A stretch of DNA of 62,000 nucleotides from Nymphaea colorata (GCF_008831285.2 NC_045143.1:21640302-21702301), one strand, 5' to 3'; shown: positions 9,600 to 21,200, counted from the stretch's first letter. The notes: generated by a model from the sequence alone, not told the origin. Program-made: numbers and translations.

Positions 9600-11679
9600 A
9601 TACACGGAGGGCCTAGGCGTTTTGAGCAAAGTGAGGCTAATTCCATGTCGAGCAAAGCAGAGGCACTAAATGTAGAGGGCAAGACTGAAGGGCCGATTGA
9701 GATAGGCAGTCCGGAGGCTAGTGAGGTTAACCTTACTTCTGAGAAGACCGAAGCGTAAAGTGTTAGGCGCAAGCCGGCGAGGGAGATTGCGGAGGTCAGC
9801 GATATCTGTTGTGAGGTTAATCTGAAGACTAAAGAGAGATGCGACCTACAGATTGCAGCCGGTGATGAGAGCGAGGAGCATACAATGGGTTGAAGCAAGG
9901 TTTGGTCAGCTGAGTAGACCATGGAAGGGACTAGGTTCAGTCAGTTCAGTGGTCAGTAGAGCAAGGCAGAAGAGCAGAGGTTGCTCGTTCGGGCAGAGAA
10001 AGAGTTCGTCAGCTGTAAGAGACCAAGGAAGACTGGGTGCAACCCAGAGTGCGTCCGGGTCAGGTTTAGTTGGCAACAGCTTAGGCTAACTCGAGCGCGT
10101 CACGGCTGGGTTCAAGCCCAGACTGAGTCATTGTATTTGTTTGTTTTTGGATTTGATTGAGTCAGGTCTTGTACTCGTATCAGTCCGAGACAACGGGTTA
10201 AACCCGAGACAATCCAGCGGCATATAAGCTGGAGACTGTGACAAAACTCGTAACTTTTGGAAATTCAATCAATAAAAGAAATATTTTCCCTCGCGCGCAA
10301 GAGAGTTTGAGTTGCTTAAGTGTGCCGCCAAAAGCTTGGCCAGCGAAGGAGACTTTGTTAGAGAAGAAAATCGCCAACAGAACCAGAGGAGCCGAACCAG
10401 GAAGGCTACCAGAACTGTAGACGTCGAATACAGCGTAGAAGTAGATCCGATCACAGCGCAAGTGCTCCCCAATCCTTGAGGCACTTAGAGGCTGGAATCG
10501 GAAGAAGGATCATTCGCTTGTGCAGCGGATCGTAGCTCATCCGAGGAATTGCTGAACTACATGTCGACAGCTGGAGGAACTTCTCAATCGCTAAGAAATC
10601 CTTCTCCAAGGATATTCTACCGCAAGAACTTCCTGTTTACCCGATCAGAGGTGGAGAGGATGCTGACGTTCTGATCGATTTCAGTCAACTTATCTAATGA
10701 GAAGAATAGGTCGGTCTGATCTGACTGATATCGAAGGATTTGTGAGGGATTTGAGATGCTGACGAGTTCAGGAGAGAACGATCCCTGTTTCAGGCAGATC
10801 ACCTAACGTCTGACTTAGATCGATTTCAATTCTTTTAAGAATCAATTTTTACTGTCGCAATCTTTGTCTAATTGTTGCGTATCCCTTGCAATGAGCTACG
10901 GAGTGAAACAGTGAGGAATCGACTGACTGAAGATGAAGAAACAGAGGCTGAATTCCTGTTCTACAGATAGCGACGGCAATCTCTGAAAATCAGCACAATT
11001 CCGGCGATCAGAGGCTGATCTAATCAGGGAAATGGCTCAGACGTCTTCGTAACTCTTGGGAGATCATTATGGTGATGATTGGGAAGAATCTGAGCTGTTT
11101 TAGATAGTTCACCGGAGCTGATCGAAATCATGATAGCGGATCGCAGAATTAGGCGGCGCAGTTCTGAGTGACCAAAAACTTGGCCGATTTCAATCCTCAA
11201 CGACTCAACTTTTGAAAGCTGATTTGAAGTTGAATTTTTAGGCGTTCGTACATCAGAATCTCAGCTATCGCTGGTCCAATTTTTATCTCAATCCGAGCTA
11301 CGGTTGAATTTTGGTGAATTTTTTATGGTGATTGGCACCAGACGATGCCTGAGTCCTACAAAAGGCTGATTTCAGGCAAAACCAGACACAACTTCAAGCT
11401 TCAACAAGTCACCGATTGGAAACCACTTTGGTGCTGATTTTTGGAGCATCTAATCCTCCAGATCTTGGCTTCCTCCATATCAAATTTCATGATTTTTGGA
11501 CCTCTGTACACAGAGTTATGATTTTTTAAAGGAACGCAAGTCTTGGAGCTGGTTCCACACCTGCGTGTGGGATTCTCGCCCGTTTCCCCAAATTCTATTA
11601 CAGACTTGTGTGAAATCGATTCTCTAATGCATTCTCCATGACTTGAGCTTGATGATCTGTAGAATTATCTTCTGCTTGA
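9434..11679 (+). repeat. LTR B of tandem LTR derivative
   Basis: The LTR begins with TGATGTGCACC and aligns with LTR A throughout, with TATA-like CATATAAGC at 10221-10229 and AATAAA at 10271-10276. Alignment to LTR A ends near 11679 because LTR A is truncated there. LTR B itself may continue for several hundred bases; its true CA terminus and any target duplication could not be fixed. Confidence 0.72.
10221..10276 (+). promoter_or_regulatory. LTR B TATA-like box and poly(A) signal
   Basis: CATATAAGC (10221-10229) and AATAAA (10271-10276) repeat the arrangement in LTR A at identical spacing. Here the poly(A) signal would serve the 3' LTR. Confidence 0.55.
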
Positions 11680-13580
11680 GCTCTTGATTCCTTCGCAGCA
11701 CCATCATACTCTCTGCTGATAGCTGTGGCAGCGAGCTGTTGAATTAGGCGAGAAGCAGAACCTGTTGGAGCTCGATCTTGTAGCAAGGAGCTGTCTTGAA
11801 GAGGCATGCATCGTCGCCCATTCGACGCCAACATCCCCCAAATTCGATTACAGATAGTAGGGGATGATCTCATCTCTGGTGAAGCATCTCCACTCCTGCA
11901 TTCATCTGAGATTTCTGATTGCATACAGTGACTGCTCCTGTTTTTGGAAGCGCACATCACAGTCATAGCGGGCTGGTGGTGGACTTCATTGCAATCTACC
12001 ATCCATTTGAAGGGGAAGGGTGATCTTCAGCGCCAATCTGAAGATATTTTCCCCCAATCTACATCACACAATTGGGGTTTCCTGCTATTCGGGTGACACA
12101 CCTCCTCCATTACTTTCTGTTCAGTTGTTTCTTACAAGAACAGTAAACTGCTAGTGTTGTCTTAAACACTAGGATCCTGCGCATTGGAGATTGACCGCCA
12201 TTGGAGGACTTGTAACAGATTGAGCTGTGAAGTATTGCTGAATACCGAGGATATACTTGGCCTTCTTCCTCGGTGAATGCTGGACTAGCTCCAGCAAGGT
12301 ACATCCGAAACCCCCTATAGCTGCGTGGGCGGGTGCATTTGGTTTCCAGCCAACCTTCGGGTTCGCAGCCATTCAGGAATCCTCCAAAGCTCATCTAGCT
12401 GAGGACACATACCCAAGCTGTCGGACTGTCCTAGGGCCAGGGTGTGGAATGCTTGACCTAGGGATTGAATGTATGGTTTGGCATGGATGATGTGATTGTT
12501 GAGTGAGGGAGAGATCTTCTTGTATCGTTGATGCTTGTAAAGCCTCACATTCCCATTCTTGATTTGTAGTATGTTGAAACTTGGGAGGGAACCACTACTT
12601 GTATATCAGTCCAAAGAAATATATTCAGTCGAGGTTGTGTCCGACTTGAGAATGAAATTTTGTAATCCCTATTCTTTTAACCTTCCTCCGCATGTTAACC
12701 CCAATAGATCTTGAGAAGCGACTGCAACTTGGTCTCTTTTGAGCAGCTACAAGGGCAGGTCACATCAGATGCCCAGCAAGCAAATTGATGAAAAATGATA
12801 GAACAGAAACAAATAATAAGTAAAGCATCTAAAGAATGGGGAAAATTTTTTGTACAATCCATACGAAAGTCTTTCAGTATATCACAAAAACCAACTAGAA
12901 ATAGCCTGTAGAGGACATGCATTTTCTAGAGGTGAATTTATTCCCCAAAAAATCATATCATTCTTCCCAGGATTTCTGGGACATAAATCTTATCGGGCTT
13001 CCAGCCAGTGATCATAAAATCCGATGAAAGTTGCTGAACGAGAGCTCACTGCTGCATCCATTTGGCAGTTGTGGAATCAGCAGTCAACCATACAGCCCAA
13101 AGCAACAAATGCACTGCAATCATGTAACATCAAAATATACATGAGACTTCTTTTTTCCAACAATTAAAAGGCTTACTACATTAAGCGAACTTGTCTTGGC
13201 ACAAGAAATGCATTCTATTCCACCAACATCCAGGAGCAAGAATGTATGAGCTGAAATGATGCAACCACAATGTAAACACTGGAATAAGAAGCATTTTGTT
13301 AAGGAAAGAAATTTTTTTCCAAAAACAACTTTGGGCTACAGTTTTTGACATAATGGAACCTGAATGTATCTAACTGCATTCTAAACAAGAGAATACAAGA
13401 TGATGCTTGTGTTCTCAAGCATCACAACAGATATTAGTGCAATTCATCAAAAAAGTGTAGCCAGTTCCATTTGTAGGTTCTTCAACTTTCTACACTTTGA
13501 TGCATGAGAAGTAGATCAGAGCATTTTCATATTTTTAACACAGGGCAACTAGAGTTGGTGTTTACATCCTAGTTTCTAAC
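11680..13580. other. Rest of LTR B or flank, no gene recognised
   Basis: GC-rich DNA with short frames continues to about 12.5 kb and is probably the remainder of LTR B (or the region joined to it), because its style does not change at 11680. From 12.6 kb the DNA becomes AT-rich and intron-like. On the minus strand at about 13090-12960 a frame reads LWAVWLTADSTTAKW ... SDFMITGWKPDKIY, which looks exon-like but was not identified. It could be an exon of the surrounding B3 pseudogene or an unrelated fragment. Confidence 0.35.
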
Positions 13581-13661
13581 CTTTCCACAGGTCTCACAGT
13601 TCCTCCACCAGCAGCATCAAAATAAAAATCTTCACAAAACCTTAACTCATCATATGCAGAA
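13581..13661 (-). pseudogene. VAL-type N-terminal zinc-finger exon 2 (frameshifted)
   Basis: After a CTTGTAG acceptor the minus strand reads SAYDELRFCEDFYFDAA, then one base out of frame WRNCETCGK, ending at a GTTAGA donor (13580-13579). In VAL proteins the same order occurs: CDxCxSAYExxxFCExFH...GWRxCxxCGKR. The His after FCExF is Tyr here and one base is missing before the Trp codon. Exon 1 ends TGC GA and this exon supplies the T, so the spliced codon is Asp in the expected CDRC-x-SAY context. That phase match is good evidence that both pieces came from one gene. Confidence 0.75.
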
Positions 13662-15049
13662 CTACAAGATCAAAAGAGAGTTATCAACATAATGTGGCAA
13701 AATATTGGTTATTGCTTCCTAAGTGATTAAAAGAAAAGAAGAGAAAACCAAAAAAAGTTAATGCCATGGAGATAAAGTTTTCAAAAGAGGTTCAAAGATG
13801 GACTATCAGTAAAGAAAATGATTCTGACGAAATTCTCTACAGAAAAAGCATCAAAAATAGGAAAAATATAATAGATCCACATGTAACATGAAATCCCCAA
13901 ACGGTGTGATAACTTGGTAATATCCAAATCTAGCAACAGCAAAGGAGCCCCATTCCTCTATGCATATGAAATTCTAAAAGATAGAATTCTTCTCTGGTGA
14001 CCAATAGCTGCTAGTGATAGATAGCTCTTCACAATCACCACAACGACAGGCAAAGGTTCATTAGGGACAAGTATGATGTCTAACCGACTCTCCAGCACTC
14101 GACAAAAAAGGGAGTAGCCGACCGATGCTCCATTCCATCAGAGGAAAAACGGCGTCCCACTTTACAGGCCAGATGCAAAATTAAAAAGGCCATCTGCATG
14201 CATTTAAACAAATAAGAAAGCTTCATTCTTTACAAAATTTGCCTAGAACAGGGAAAAGGAACCACATTTCTGCACACGACCGCTTCAATAACCAAGAAAT
14301 GATCGACTTCTGCACCAAATGAAAAGAAAAGTGAAGGCTTCCACAGTAAGACGTATAGCTTTCCTTGTCAAATCTGCTCGAATGTGTGACACCCAGCACA
14401 TCATCACCATGGGCGTACACTCCACACATACAGACTCCGTAAAAATTTCACAGAAAGAAAAAGCCAGATATCTATGTTTTTTTCAAGCGGACGCCGATGT
14501 AATTCTACTGGAGAATATGAAAATAAATTGATTTGGGCATTCCTATGCAGATCCCAAGAGAATGCATAGGATAAAACTTAAGAGAGAAAAGTAGACATCG
14601 TCTTAAGGGAGCCTCAAATTCCGATATAATCTATGAATCTGTAGATATCAACACGTACATTTGTTTGGAAAATGTCGTGACGGTCAAATCCAATATTAAA
14701 TCTTGCCCTTCAAAAGTCCTAACAGTTTCAGAGTGACAACTTAGAGAAAACCATGTGATTCCAAAGGCGGCAAACTTGTCATTCTATCGAAAATTATTAA
14801 TGAGAAAAAGCTTAAAAAAAAAAATAAAATTCACATTTCTGGCGAATCAAGATCCTTTGTACCCGAGAAAATTTTATGCACAGAAAATTCCAGCAACCAT
14901 CAATTTAATTGTGCATCCATCAACTTAATCATCCCAATGAGGATGTAAAAAACTGTTTCAAGAACGACAGAGATGTCTTCTTTACGCTGATCTCCAAGCC
15001 GGGCAACGACCAGACAAAAAAAGAACGAAACAGAGGAAAAATAACATAC
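13662..15049. other. Intron of the B3 pseudogene
   Basis: AT-rich DNA with A-rich runs, bounded on the minus strand by the GTATGTT donor at 15049 and the CTTGTAG acceptor ending at 13662. No gene or clear mobile element was seen inside. Open frames at 14223-14531 on both strands overlap and show no known motif. Confidence 0.55.
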
Positions 15050-15105
15050 TCGCAGCGGTCACAGAACTCGGCCACGTCGCCGGACCTTAATTTCCTCCAA
15101 CCGAA
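15050..15105 (-). pseudogene. VAL-type N-terminal exon 1
   Basis: The minus strand encodes GWRKLRSGDVAEFCDRC and runs directly into a GTATGTT splice donor at 15049. RSG-x-x-A-x-x-C-D-x-C is the conserved start of the VAL N-terminal cysteine-rich domain. The family's preceding CxNxxCG motif and start Met are not recognisable upstream, where the frame (from 15222) lacks similarity. The pyrimidine-rich DNA at 15.25-15.66 kb lies where a 5' UTR or promoter would be. Confidence 0.68.
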
Positions 15106-15254
15106 AACAACAATTAACCAGAACAAACTCTGACCCCGCAAAGAGTATTTGTAGGGCGAACTAAAACACGTAACAACACCAAGTTTAGAAAAAGGAAAAC
15201 CGCAAACTTCTTGATCAATCATCCAGCAGGGCGAGAAAAGAGGGGAGAGGCAGA

Positions 15255-15660
15255 CGGTTTCAAGAGTCTAACTCATGTATGTCTCTTCCTCCTCCTCCTG
15301 CGTCTGCCACCAGCGCTGCCACGGCTGCCGGTGCTTTGGCTGGCCTTTGCTCGTTCAGTGCTGTCGTCTCCTTCATCGCTGTCATTGATTCCCGTTACAC
15401 CTTGGCATCTCATTTGCAGCGAACGTCATGCAGGCACATAACACCCTCTTACACATTTCACACACAGACAGAGGCTGACCCACCCAGCACTATTTTGTGT
15501 TGCTTCTTTTTCGGTCGTAAATCTTCCTCATTCTTTTTCCCCCAAAAATCCTCTAATATCTCACTCTCTCACCCTCGGTCGTTTGCCTGTTCTCCACTGT
15601 CCTCCGGGCCACTTGCCCATTCTCCACTGCCCTCCGGGCCACTGCCATTTTATAAGTGAG
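15255..15660. other. Pyrimidine-rich block with a 30-bp tandem duplication
   Basis: The plus strand is rich in CT and CCT runs. Within it a unit containing TCTCCACTG(T/C)CCTCCGGGCC is present twice with a 30-bp period (about 15587-15646). Plus frames 15211-15441 and 15279-15659 cross it but show only low-complexity Ser/Pro/Ala sequence. Position and composition fit an upstream region of the minus-strand B3 gene. Confidence 0.45.
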
Positions 15661-15889
15661 TCTTAGCCTGGTCCTGAAACACTGATCTTTCCTCTAGTTA
15701 GAACCTGCTGTAACAACAGAAGATTCAATCTGTGCTTTGGTGGGGTTGGGCAGCTCGAGCTTTGTGCTTCTTGAGCAATTCCCATGTGATACTTCAACAT
15801 AATGGGGGCACTCTTGTTTGAATATGCATCTTATTTCCGTTCTCATCTCATTTATTCTCAAATGATCACGAAGTCAACCCTAAATAGGA

Positions 15890-16400
15890 CCATCAGGTTC
15901 AAGCCCAAAATCTACAAAGAAGTTTGGATTCAGCTTCAATCCACCCTTCTCTGTGTCCATGTCAATCCGCAGCATATGTGAGCCCTCCTCCAAGATCTCT
16001 GGATAGAATTGCTGATCCCATGTGCTAAAGAGTGAGTTAGTCACCTACAATCTCTTACCATCCAAGCTCAACCGGATCATTTGTGGCCCACCTCTGAGTC
16101 TGTTTCCCTGAGGAAAGCAAGAATATGTAAGAACAACAATGACTTAAACACACACTTTTACTTCAGGAACGTCAAACTGGGACTCCAACCCATCTTTAGA
16201 TACTGCAACTATCTGGCTTCCCTTCTGAATGAGTCCACCAACCCATAGTTGTCCAGTCAAAACAGGCTTTGAAGGGTCCTGCGACGATATTTGACACTGT
16301 CACACTGACCTCCAAAGGTAGGAGATCTGAGTTACCAAGGTCCAGTTTGTTTCAGTTCACCATTGGGCCAGCTATATACATGTAGATGTCTTCATAACGT
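15890..16400 (-). pseudogene. Selenium-binding protein (SBP/methanethiol oxidase family) pseudogene
   Basis: On the minus strand, 16288-16165 reads DPSKPVLTGQLWVGGLIQKG and continues to SQFDVPE. After a short (57-bp) intron-like gap with a TTTCCTCAG acceptor, 16107-15890 reads GNRLRGGPQMIRLSLDGKRL and, after a stop, VTNSLF...[13 protein letters not shown], ending in [13 protein letters not shown]. This is the C-terminal part of the cytosolic selenium-binding protein family. The normal Tyr after DGKRL is a TAG stop (16045-16047), and the frame ends at 15890 about 20 residues short, without the family's last block. Degraded sequence similar to the preceding WLHGD-RQ block lies at about 16300-16400. 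Only the C-terminal quarter of the gene is present. Confidence 0.85.
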
Positions 16401-17199
16401 CCACCTTCAAAAAGATTTTCGTGCTGCCCATGATGACCTAATCATGGTCTTGTGTCAGGGCTGATACCAGAAGTCATATCCAAATAGAGGACTTACCAAG
16501 TTTCTCCCATCTGAACCAGAACATACATATCATAGATCAAAAGTACCAGATTTCAACACAAATGAAGATGCGCCGATCAGAGCACTCACATCAAATGCAT
16601 GGGATAAAAGCTAAAATTCATTCCAAGAAGTCCATGTGATCTTAATAGATGTATCTGATCATAGCAAAATCAAGTGATGGCAGTGATTATGCTCATGTGA
16701 GGTAGTGTTAAGTAATCTTGTACAAGAAAAAAGAACTTGCCAGAACCAGTTCACTGATGCGAAAGCTCAACTTGTCACACTTAAATTTATAGAAAGAGAT
16801 CAGATTTGGTGTGGAAAGAACTAGTGATACTGGCACAATGCAAGTTCCCGGCTTGTTTTCTCTAAACGACGAAAAATAGAAACTGTTGAACATATATGAC
16901 AGGGGACTGTGTGAGTGAGTTTATGATTGAAATAACGTCATCAAAATAATTGCTGCAGACCATAAAAGATTTCATTTAGAAAATTTGTAAGCTTTGAGGA
17001 CAATTTCAATGACCAATATTGGGATAAAAACATTATGAAAAAGCAAGAATGGATTATCGTTGAGGTTCCAAGCCAGGATACATTTTGAACATGGAAAGAG
17101 AATACTTGTGTCTCACTGTATGCATGTTATGCATGTACAGCATCTTCTCTGAATCCCCCCATATAAACATGGGGGTTGGGCTGACCTGAAATTCTAAAA
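16401..17199. other. No gene recognised
   Basis: AT-rich DNA between the selenium-binding-protein pseudogene and the duplicated exon. The minus frame 16708-16893 has no known motif. More N-terminal exons of the selenium-binding protein were looked for and not found. Confidence 0.4.
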
Positions 17200-17204
17200 T
17201 TACA

Positions 17205-17498
17205 AAAGATGCCCTTACAAAAATACATGGAGGAATCTTCGGATGAATGAAATGGATCAAAATGCAGTTCACTGCGAAGGAAAGTTCCTTTGCTAGTTGC
17301 TCTCTCCAATTCTCCTTGAGAAAATGCTTTTGAAAGCCGTCTAAGGTAGAATACAGAGAAAACTTCAAGCATAATCCTTTCGGCTTTAGATTTGTTTAAA
17401 CCAAATATTTCCTTCAAATATCCAAAGCAGTAAGCTGCATGTAGAAAAAGAACAAAGAAAAAGGTTAGAAAATTATAAGCACAAGAAAGGAAGTGCAA
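17205..17498 (-). pseudogene. Exon of unrecognised gene, copy 1
   Basis: The minus frame reads YLKEIFGLNKSKAERIMLEV, then FSVFYLRRLSKAFSQGELER and ends near HFDPFHSSEDSSMYFCKG. It looks like real protein: alpha-helical, charged, with no low complexity. The frame continues upstream through a hydrophobic stretch that is probably intron. I do not recognise the family. Neighbouring exon-like pieces at 17970-18060 and 18090-18260 on the same strand probably belong to the same gene. Status (gene or pseudogene) cannot be decided from these pieces. Confidence 0.5.
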
Positions 17499-17589
17499 CT
17501 AAGGACCTCCATCTATTTGCATAACCTACAAATGTTTTGGACATCTATGAATCCAGAAACTGCATAATGTAAACTCACATTTTACCTTA

Positions 17590-17885
17590 CAAAAGATGCC
17601 CTTACAAAAATACATGGAGGAATCTTCGGATGAATGAAATGGATCAAAATGCAGTTCACTGCGAAGCAAAGTTCCTTTGCTAGTTGCTCTCTCCAGTTCT
17701 CCTTGAGAAAATGCTTTTGAAAGCTGTCTAAGGTAGAATACAGAGAAAACTTCAAGCATAATCCTTTTGGCTTTAGATTTGTTTAAAGCAAATATTTCCT
17801 TCAAATATCCAAAGCAGTAAGCTGCATGTAGAAAAAGAACAAAGAAAAAGGTTAGAAAATTATAAGCACAAGAAAGGAAGTGCAA
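17590..17885 (-). pseudogene. Exon of unrecognised gene, copy 2
   Basis: Same exon as at 17205-17498, differing at a few residues (for example FALNKSKAKRIM instead of FGLNKSKAERIM, and RQLSKAF instead of RRLSKAF). No stop interrupts either copy. If both were spliced in, the protein would contain the segment twice, which is unlikely to be tolerated unless one copy is skipped. Confidence 0.5.
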
Positions 17886-17969
17886 CTAAGGACCTCCATC
17901 TATTTGCATAACCTACAAATGTTTTGGACATCTATGAATCCAGAAACTGCATAATGTAAACTCACATTT

Positions 17970-18260
17970 TTTTCCTTCAATATGCCCATTATAGAAAGCT
18001 TGCATTAAATATGATCGAAAGAAGTTTCAAGTCATCCACTTTTCCATCCATCATGTTTACCACCTAAAACAAGAATAAATAGTAGTGACCAGAAATTGCA
18101 CACTAAGAAATCCACCAGATTCAACAACTTCAATTATATCATTGTAGAACATTTTTTTTTTTGCTTGAAGTGCTAGATTCTGCACCAATAATTTATGATC
18201 AAAGGAGAAATGGACAGTGGAACTTATGGCATGAACCTCCAAAGTTGCCTCAGCAATAAG
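17970..18260 (-). pseudogene. Further exons of the unrecognised gene
   Basis: At 18260-18112 the minus strand, after a TTTTGCACAG acceptor, reads LIAEATLEVHAISST, then FDHKLLVQNLALQAKK and FYNDIIEVVESGGFL. At 18060-17975 it reads NMMDGKVDDLKLLSIIFN followed by FYNGH in another frame. Both look like exons of an alpha-helical protein. They lie immediately upstream of the duplicated exon on the same strand. No family was recognised; a frame change inside the second piece suggests decay. Confidence 0.4.
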
Positions 18261-21200
18261 CTGTGCAAAATAACAATAATCACTATGAAAAGAAAAGAAA
18301 GAAACAAGAAATTGAAAGAGGAATAAAACCAAAGTCAAAAGAGTATGGCAGTAGGCAAAGAGTAATTTAAGCACAATTACCTCCATTCTTCAAACCAACC
18401 AGTAGTTCAGATTCTTCTCCCTGCTAAAATAACTGAGAAAACAAAACTTTTCTACCACTCTAGAGACAGGCCTTGGCATATTTTTAAAATGTAGATTAAC
18501 ACATGATTGTATTATAAGCGAGTTCGATACGAACAATATGAACAAAATAGATTCACATATTTTTAGAATGTAGGCTTCCATGTTAGCAAACACATGATTG
18601 TATCATAACAATGTATGATTTGCAATTCAAAGACTCTATCAGAATGTTACACACACCCATGAATTTGACCAGATTATATTTATCAGAAGAATCAAGTTGT
18701 CACGGGCTGACTTTTTCAAGCCTATTTGGCCAGCGTTGCACCGAAGGATAGTCGGTCTGCAACACAAGTGAAGGCATTGAAAAAGGAAAACCAAGAACCT
18801 AAGACACTAAAGCACCTAAACAACCTAAGACACTAAAGCACCTAAACAACCCATGACACTATGTAGAAAACCATTAAAGCAGAAAACAATTGCCCAACTC
18901 AACAAAAATAAATAATCAAACTAAATCAAAATAGGATCCTACTGAATACAAATCAAACCAATGACCTTAACCGCTGGACAAGTGCAATAGCAAGCTAATG
19001 GATCTATTAAACTAATCTGACACTAACATGATACAGAAGAAACTGAGCATTATGCTCATCTAAAACCATGAAGGACCTAAGGACATAAAACCCCAAACCC
19101 ATGCAACTTCGATGAATAGAACCTTTCAAAAATGTCACAGTTCAAAATGGACTACAGAATTGATTGGTCCTTTTAAAAAGAGATAAGAGGTGTTCCATGA
19201 CAGGCTCAACCCTAAGTCTGGGTTATGTTGTAGACACTCGGTTAGGATGGAATAATGGGCCAGCCTTAATCACTTATCCCAAATGATATGCATCTCTTGA
19301 GACAAAGAAATGAAATTCGTCACACTCAACATGAGTTGACTAGGTTCGAGGTGTTTCATCTATACCATGAATGGAATAATGGTTTGGCAATGGAATGGCC
19401 AACATCTTTCAAGGCCAAAGGGGATTGGGAATGAAATGACAAACATATTTCAAGACCAAAGGAGACTGGTTAGTTCCTCCTATGACTAGAGATGTCAAGT
19501 TTTAGTTTGAAATAGTTCAAAAATGATCAATTTAACTAATAAGCATGAGTGCTCTTGTTGTGCAAATAATATGGCCTTCGTTTACACATAGCACCTACCG
19601 TACAAGCATTAGGATTCATTTCGCATCAATGTCATCAAATCTCTAGAAGGGATGCCTTTCAATTTCCAAAATATGAATATAAAGGAATCATCCTCAGCAT
19701 CTTATGTAATAAAAAATAGGAGAAGATATTGACCCTAGGACCGCACATCTACCAAAGATTTTCACATTCAATTCCTGCGAGTTCAGCCTTCATGCCTTTC
19801 ATCTCTTGGCAAACACCTTTTGTTTTTTTTCCGCTTTTTTTTTTCTTTCTCTTGCATTCAGCTTTTGCCTTAAATTTTTTTTTCTTTATTTCTTTTTTAG
19901 GCCAACCTTCACCTTTGAGGGAATACCTCACCACCCCAAAGGCTACTCTGAAACTCCACCACTTTGGTGGTTATGTGTAGCTTTGTCGCGTATCCAACCC
20001 TCTTCACCTTGCGGGTTTTCGACAAGCCAAAGGTTCTTAAGTCGTTCTCTTCACGGTATAGACATAAATCACCTATATGCCTACCCGGTACTCTTGATTA
20101 CTGACCCAGAGAAATGACTACACAAGCCCCGAGCCAACCTCTCAACTCTCACCTTGCTACCTACCAAGATCTTACAAAGCTTTTTGGTTTCTCTCTCAAG
20201 ATATCTTCCTACTAAATCCTTGCAAATGCTTGATTACCAGAGTCAATAGCATTTCCTAGTCTTGACTTTCTCCACTTCACAGGACCTTTCCTTACTGCTC
20301 ATATTCAGGATCTTTTCAATTTTCCTCTTCCATTATTTGGCAACAAAAATTTGAAATTTTATCCTTCTGCTCAAGGAGGTACTAAGAATAAAGAAAAGCC
20401 ACATCATTGTGTGAGAAGATACTTTTAAAATGTTTTTAAGCAAAACTAAAAATTATCACTTTTACAAAAATTCTTAACATTAAATGGTATATCACCAAAG
20501 AGAAAGGAATTCTACTTTAAAGAAGAGGGTGAATGCAAAATAGCATAGGCTGGTTGGGTAGAAAAATGAACTTCACCAACTCTCATAAGGACTTCTATAT
20601 GAAAAGTTGGTTTAATAGTGATGATTTTTCATAAATGTTTGAGTCCTCAACTGATTGAAAGTTTTACAAATGGTTTAGGTTAAGTTCTAATCTTTCCCCA
20701 AAGGAAGCCCGAGATAAACCAATCCTATGTGGTGGATTTTGTAAAATCATCAAGTGCATGATAATGACAACTACGGGATTGGACTCTGTTAGACTCTAAA
20801 TGTACGACTATCTAGCAAAGTTGATCAGTCTTGTGCCCTGGTTACATGAGGACTTTGCAAAATATGTTCTGGACCAGAAACTAATAAAGCATTAGCAGAA
20901 AACATCCAAGCACAATGTCATCATACATGGAGGTGTCATGGACTTGACTTTATTTATGTCATCTACCTACTCCTTACCATGACCTTATGCTGCCCTTCCT
21001 TTGCATGATATGTTGACTTGCTTCCTCTTTGAGATATCTACGAAATGCCTGAACCAAGCTACACCACTTAGAGAACTGATTTTCATCCATTGACTTCAAA
21101 TGATAACCCTAGAGTTCACCATCTACCCTACGAAACATGACCAAGTGACGAGGCGAATCTCAAAACTCTTGAATCTAGGTCAGAGAAAAAAAAGATTAAG

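Larger units (their letters stand above)
3900..15105 (-). pseudogene. VAL/HSI2-type B3-domain repressor pseudogene, split by a retrotransposon
   Basis: Five exon-like pieces on the minus strand, in the right order, match the plant VAL (HSI2/HSL) family: two N-terminal cysteine-rich exons (about 15050-15105 and 13581-13661), a middle region (4497-5035), and two exons that make a B3 DNA-binding domain (4266-4353 and 3900-4071). In the family, VAL proteins bind RY elements through B3 and recruit histone deacetylases and Polycomb to silence seed genes in the nucleus. This copy is dead: at least four frameshifts, a stop (4551-4553) at a normally conserved Trp, no recognisable first ATG, and no CW or EAR exons found. 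The introns contain the tandem LTR derivative at 5.27 to about 12 kb. The family call rests on B3 and zinc-finger motifs read by eye. Confidence 0.72.
17200..17968. repeat. 387-bp tandem duplication containing an exon
   Basis: Two copies (about 17200-17586 and 17587-17968) lie head to tail with a 387-bp period. I count about five base differences over the copy, so identity is near 98-99%, far higher than between other repeats here. Each copy carries one minus-strand exon plus intron flanks. The duplication is therefore recent compared with the decay of neighbouring pseudogenes. Confidence 0.88.

Noticed and set aside
15211-15659. Plus-strand frames of 76 and 126 codons as a gene
   Set aside because: Ser/Pro/Ala-rich low complexity from CT-rich DNA crossing a 30-bp duplication; better explained as upstream DNA of the minus-strand B3 gene.
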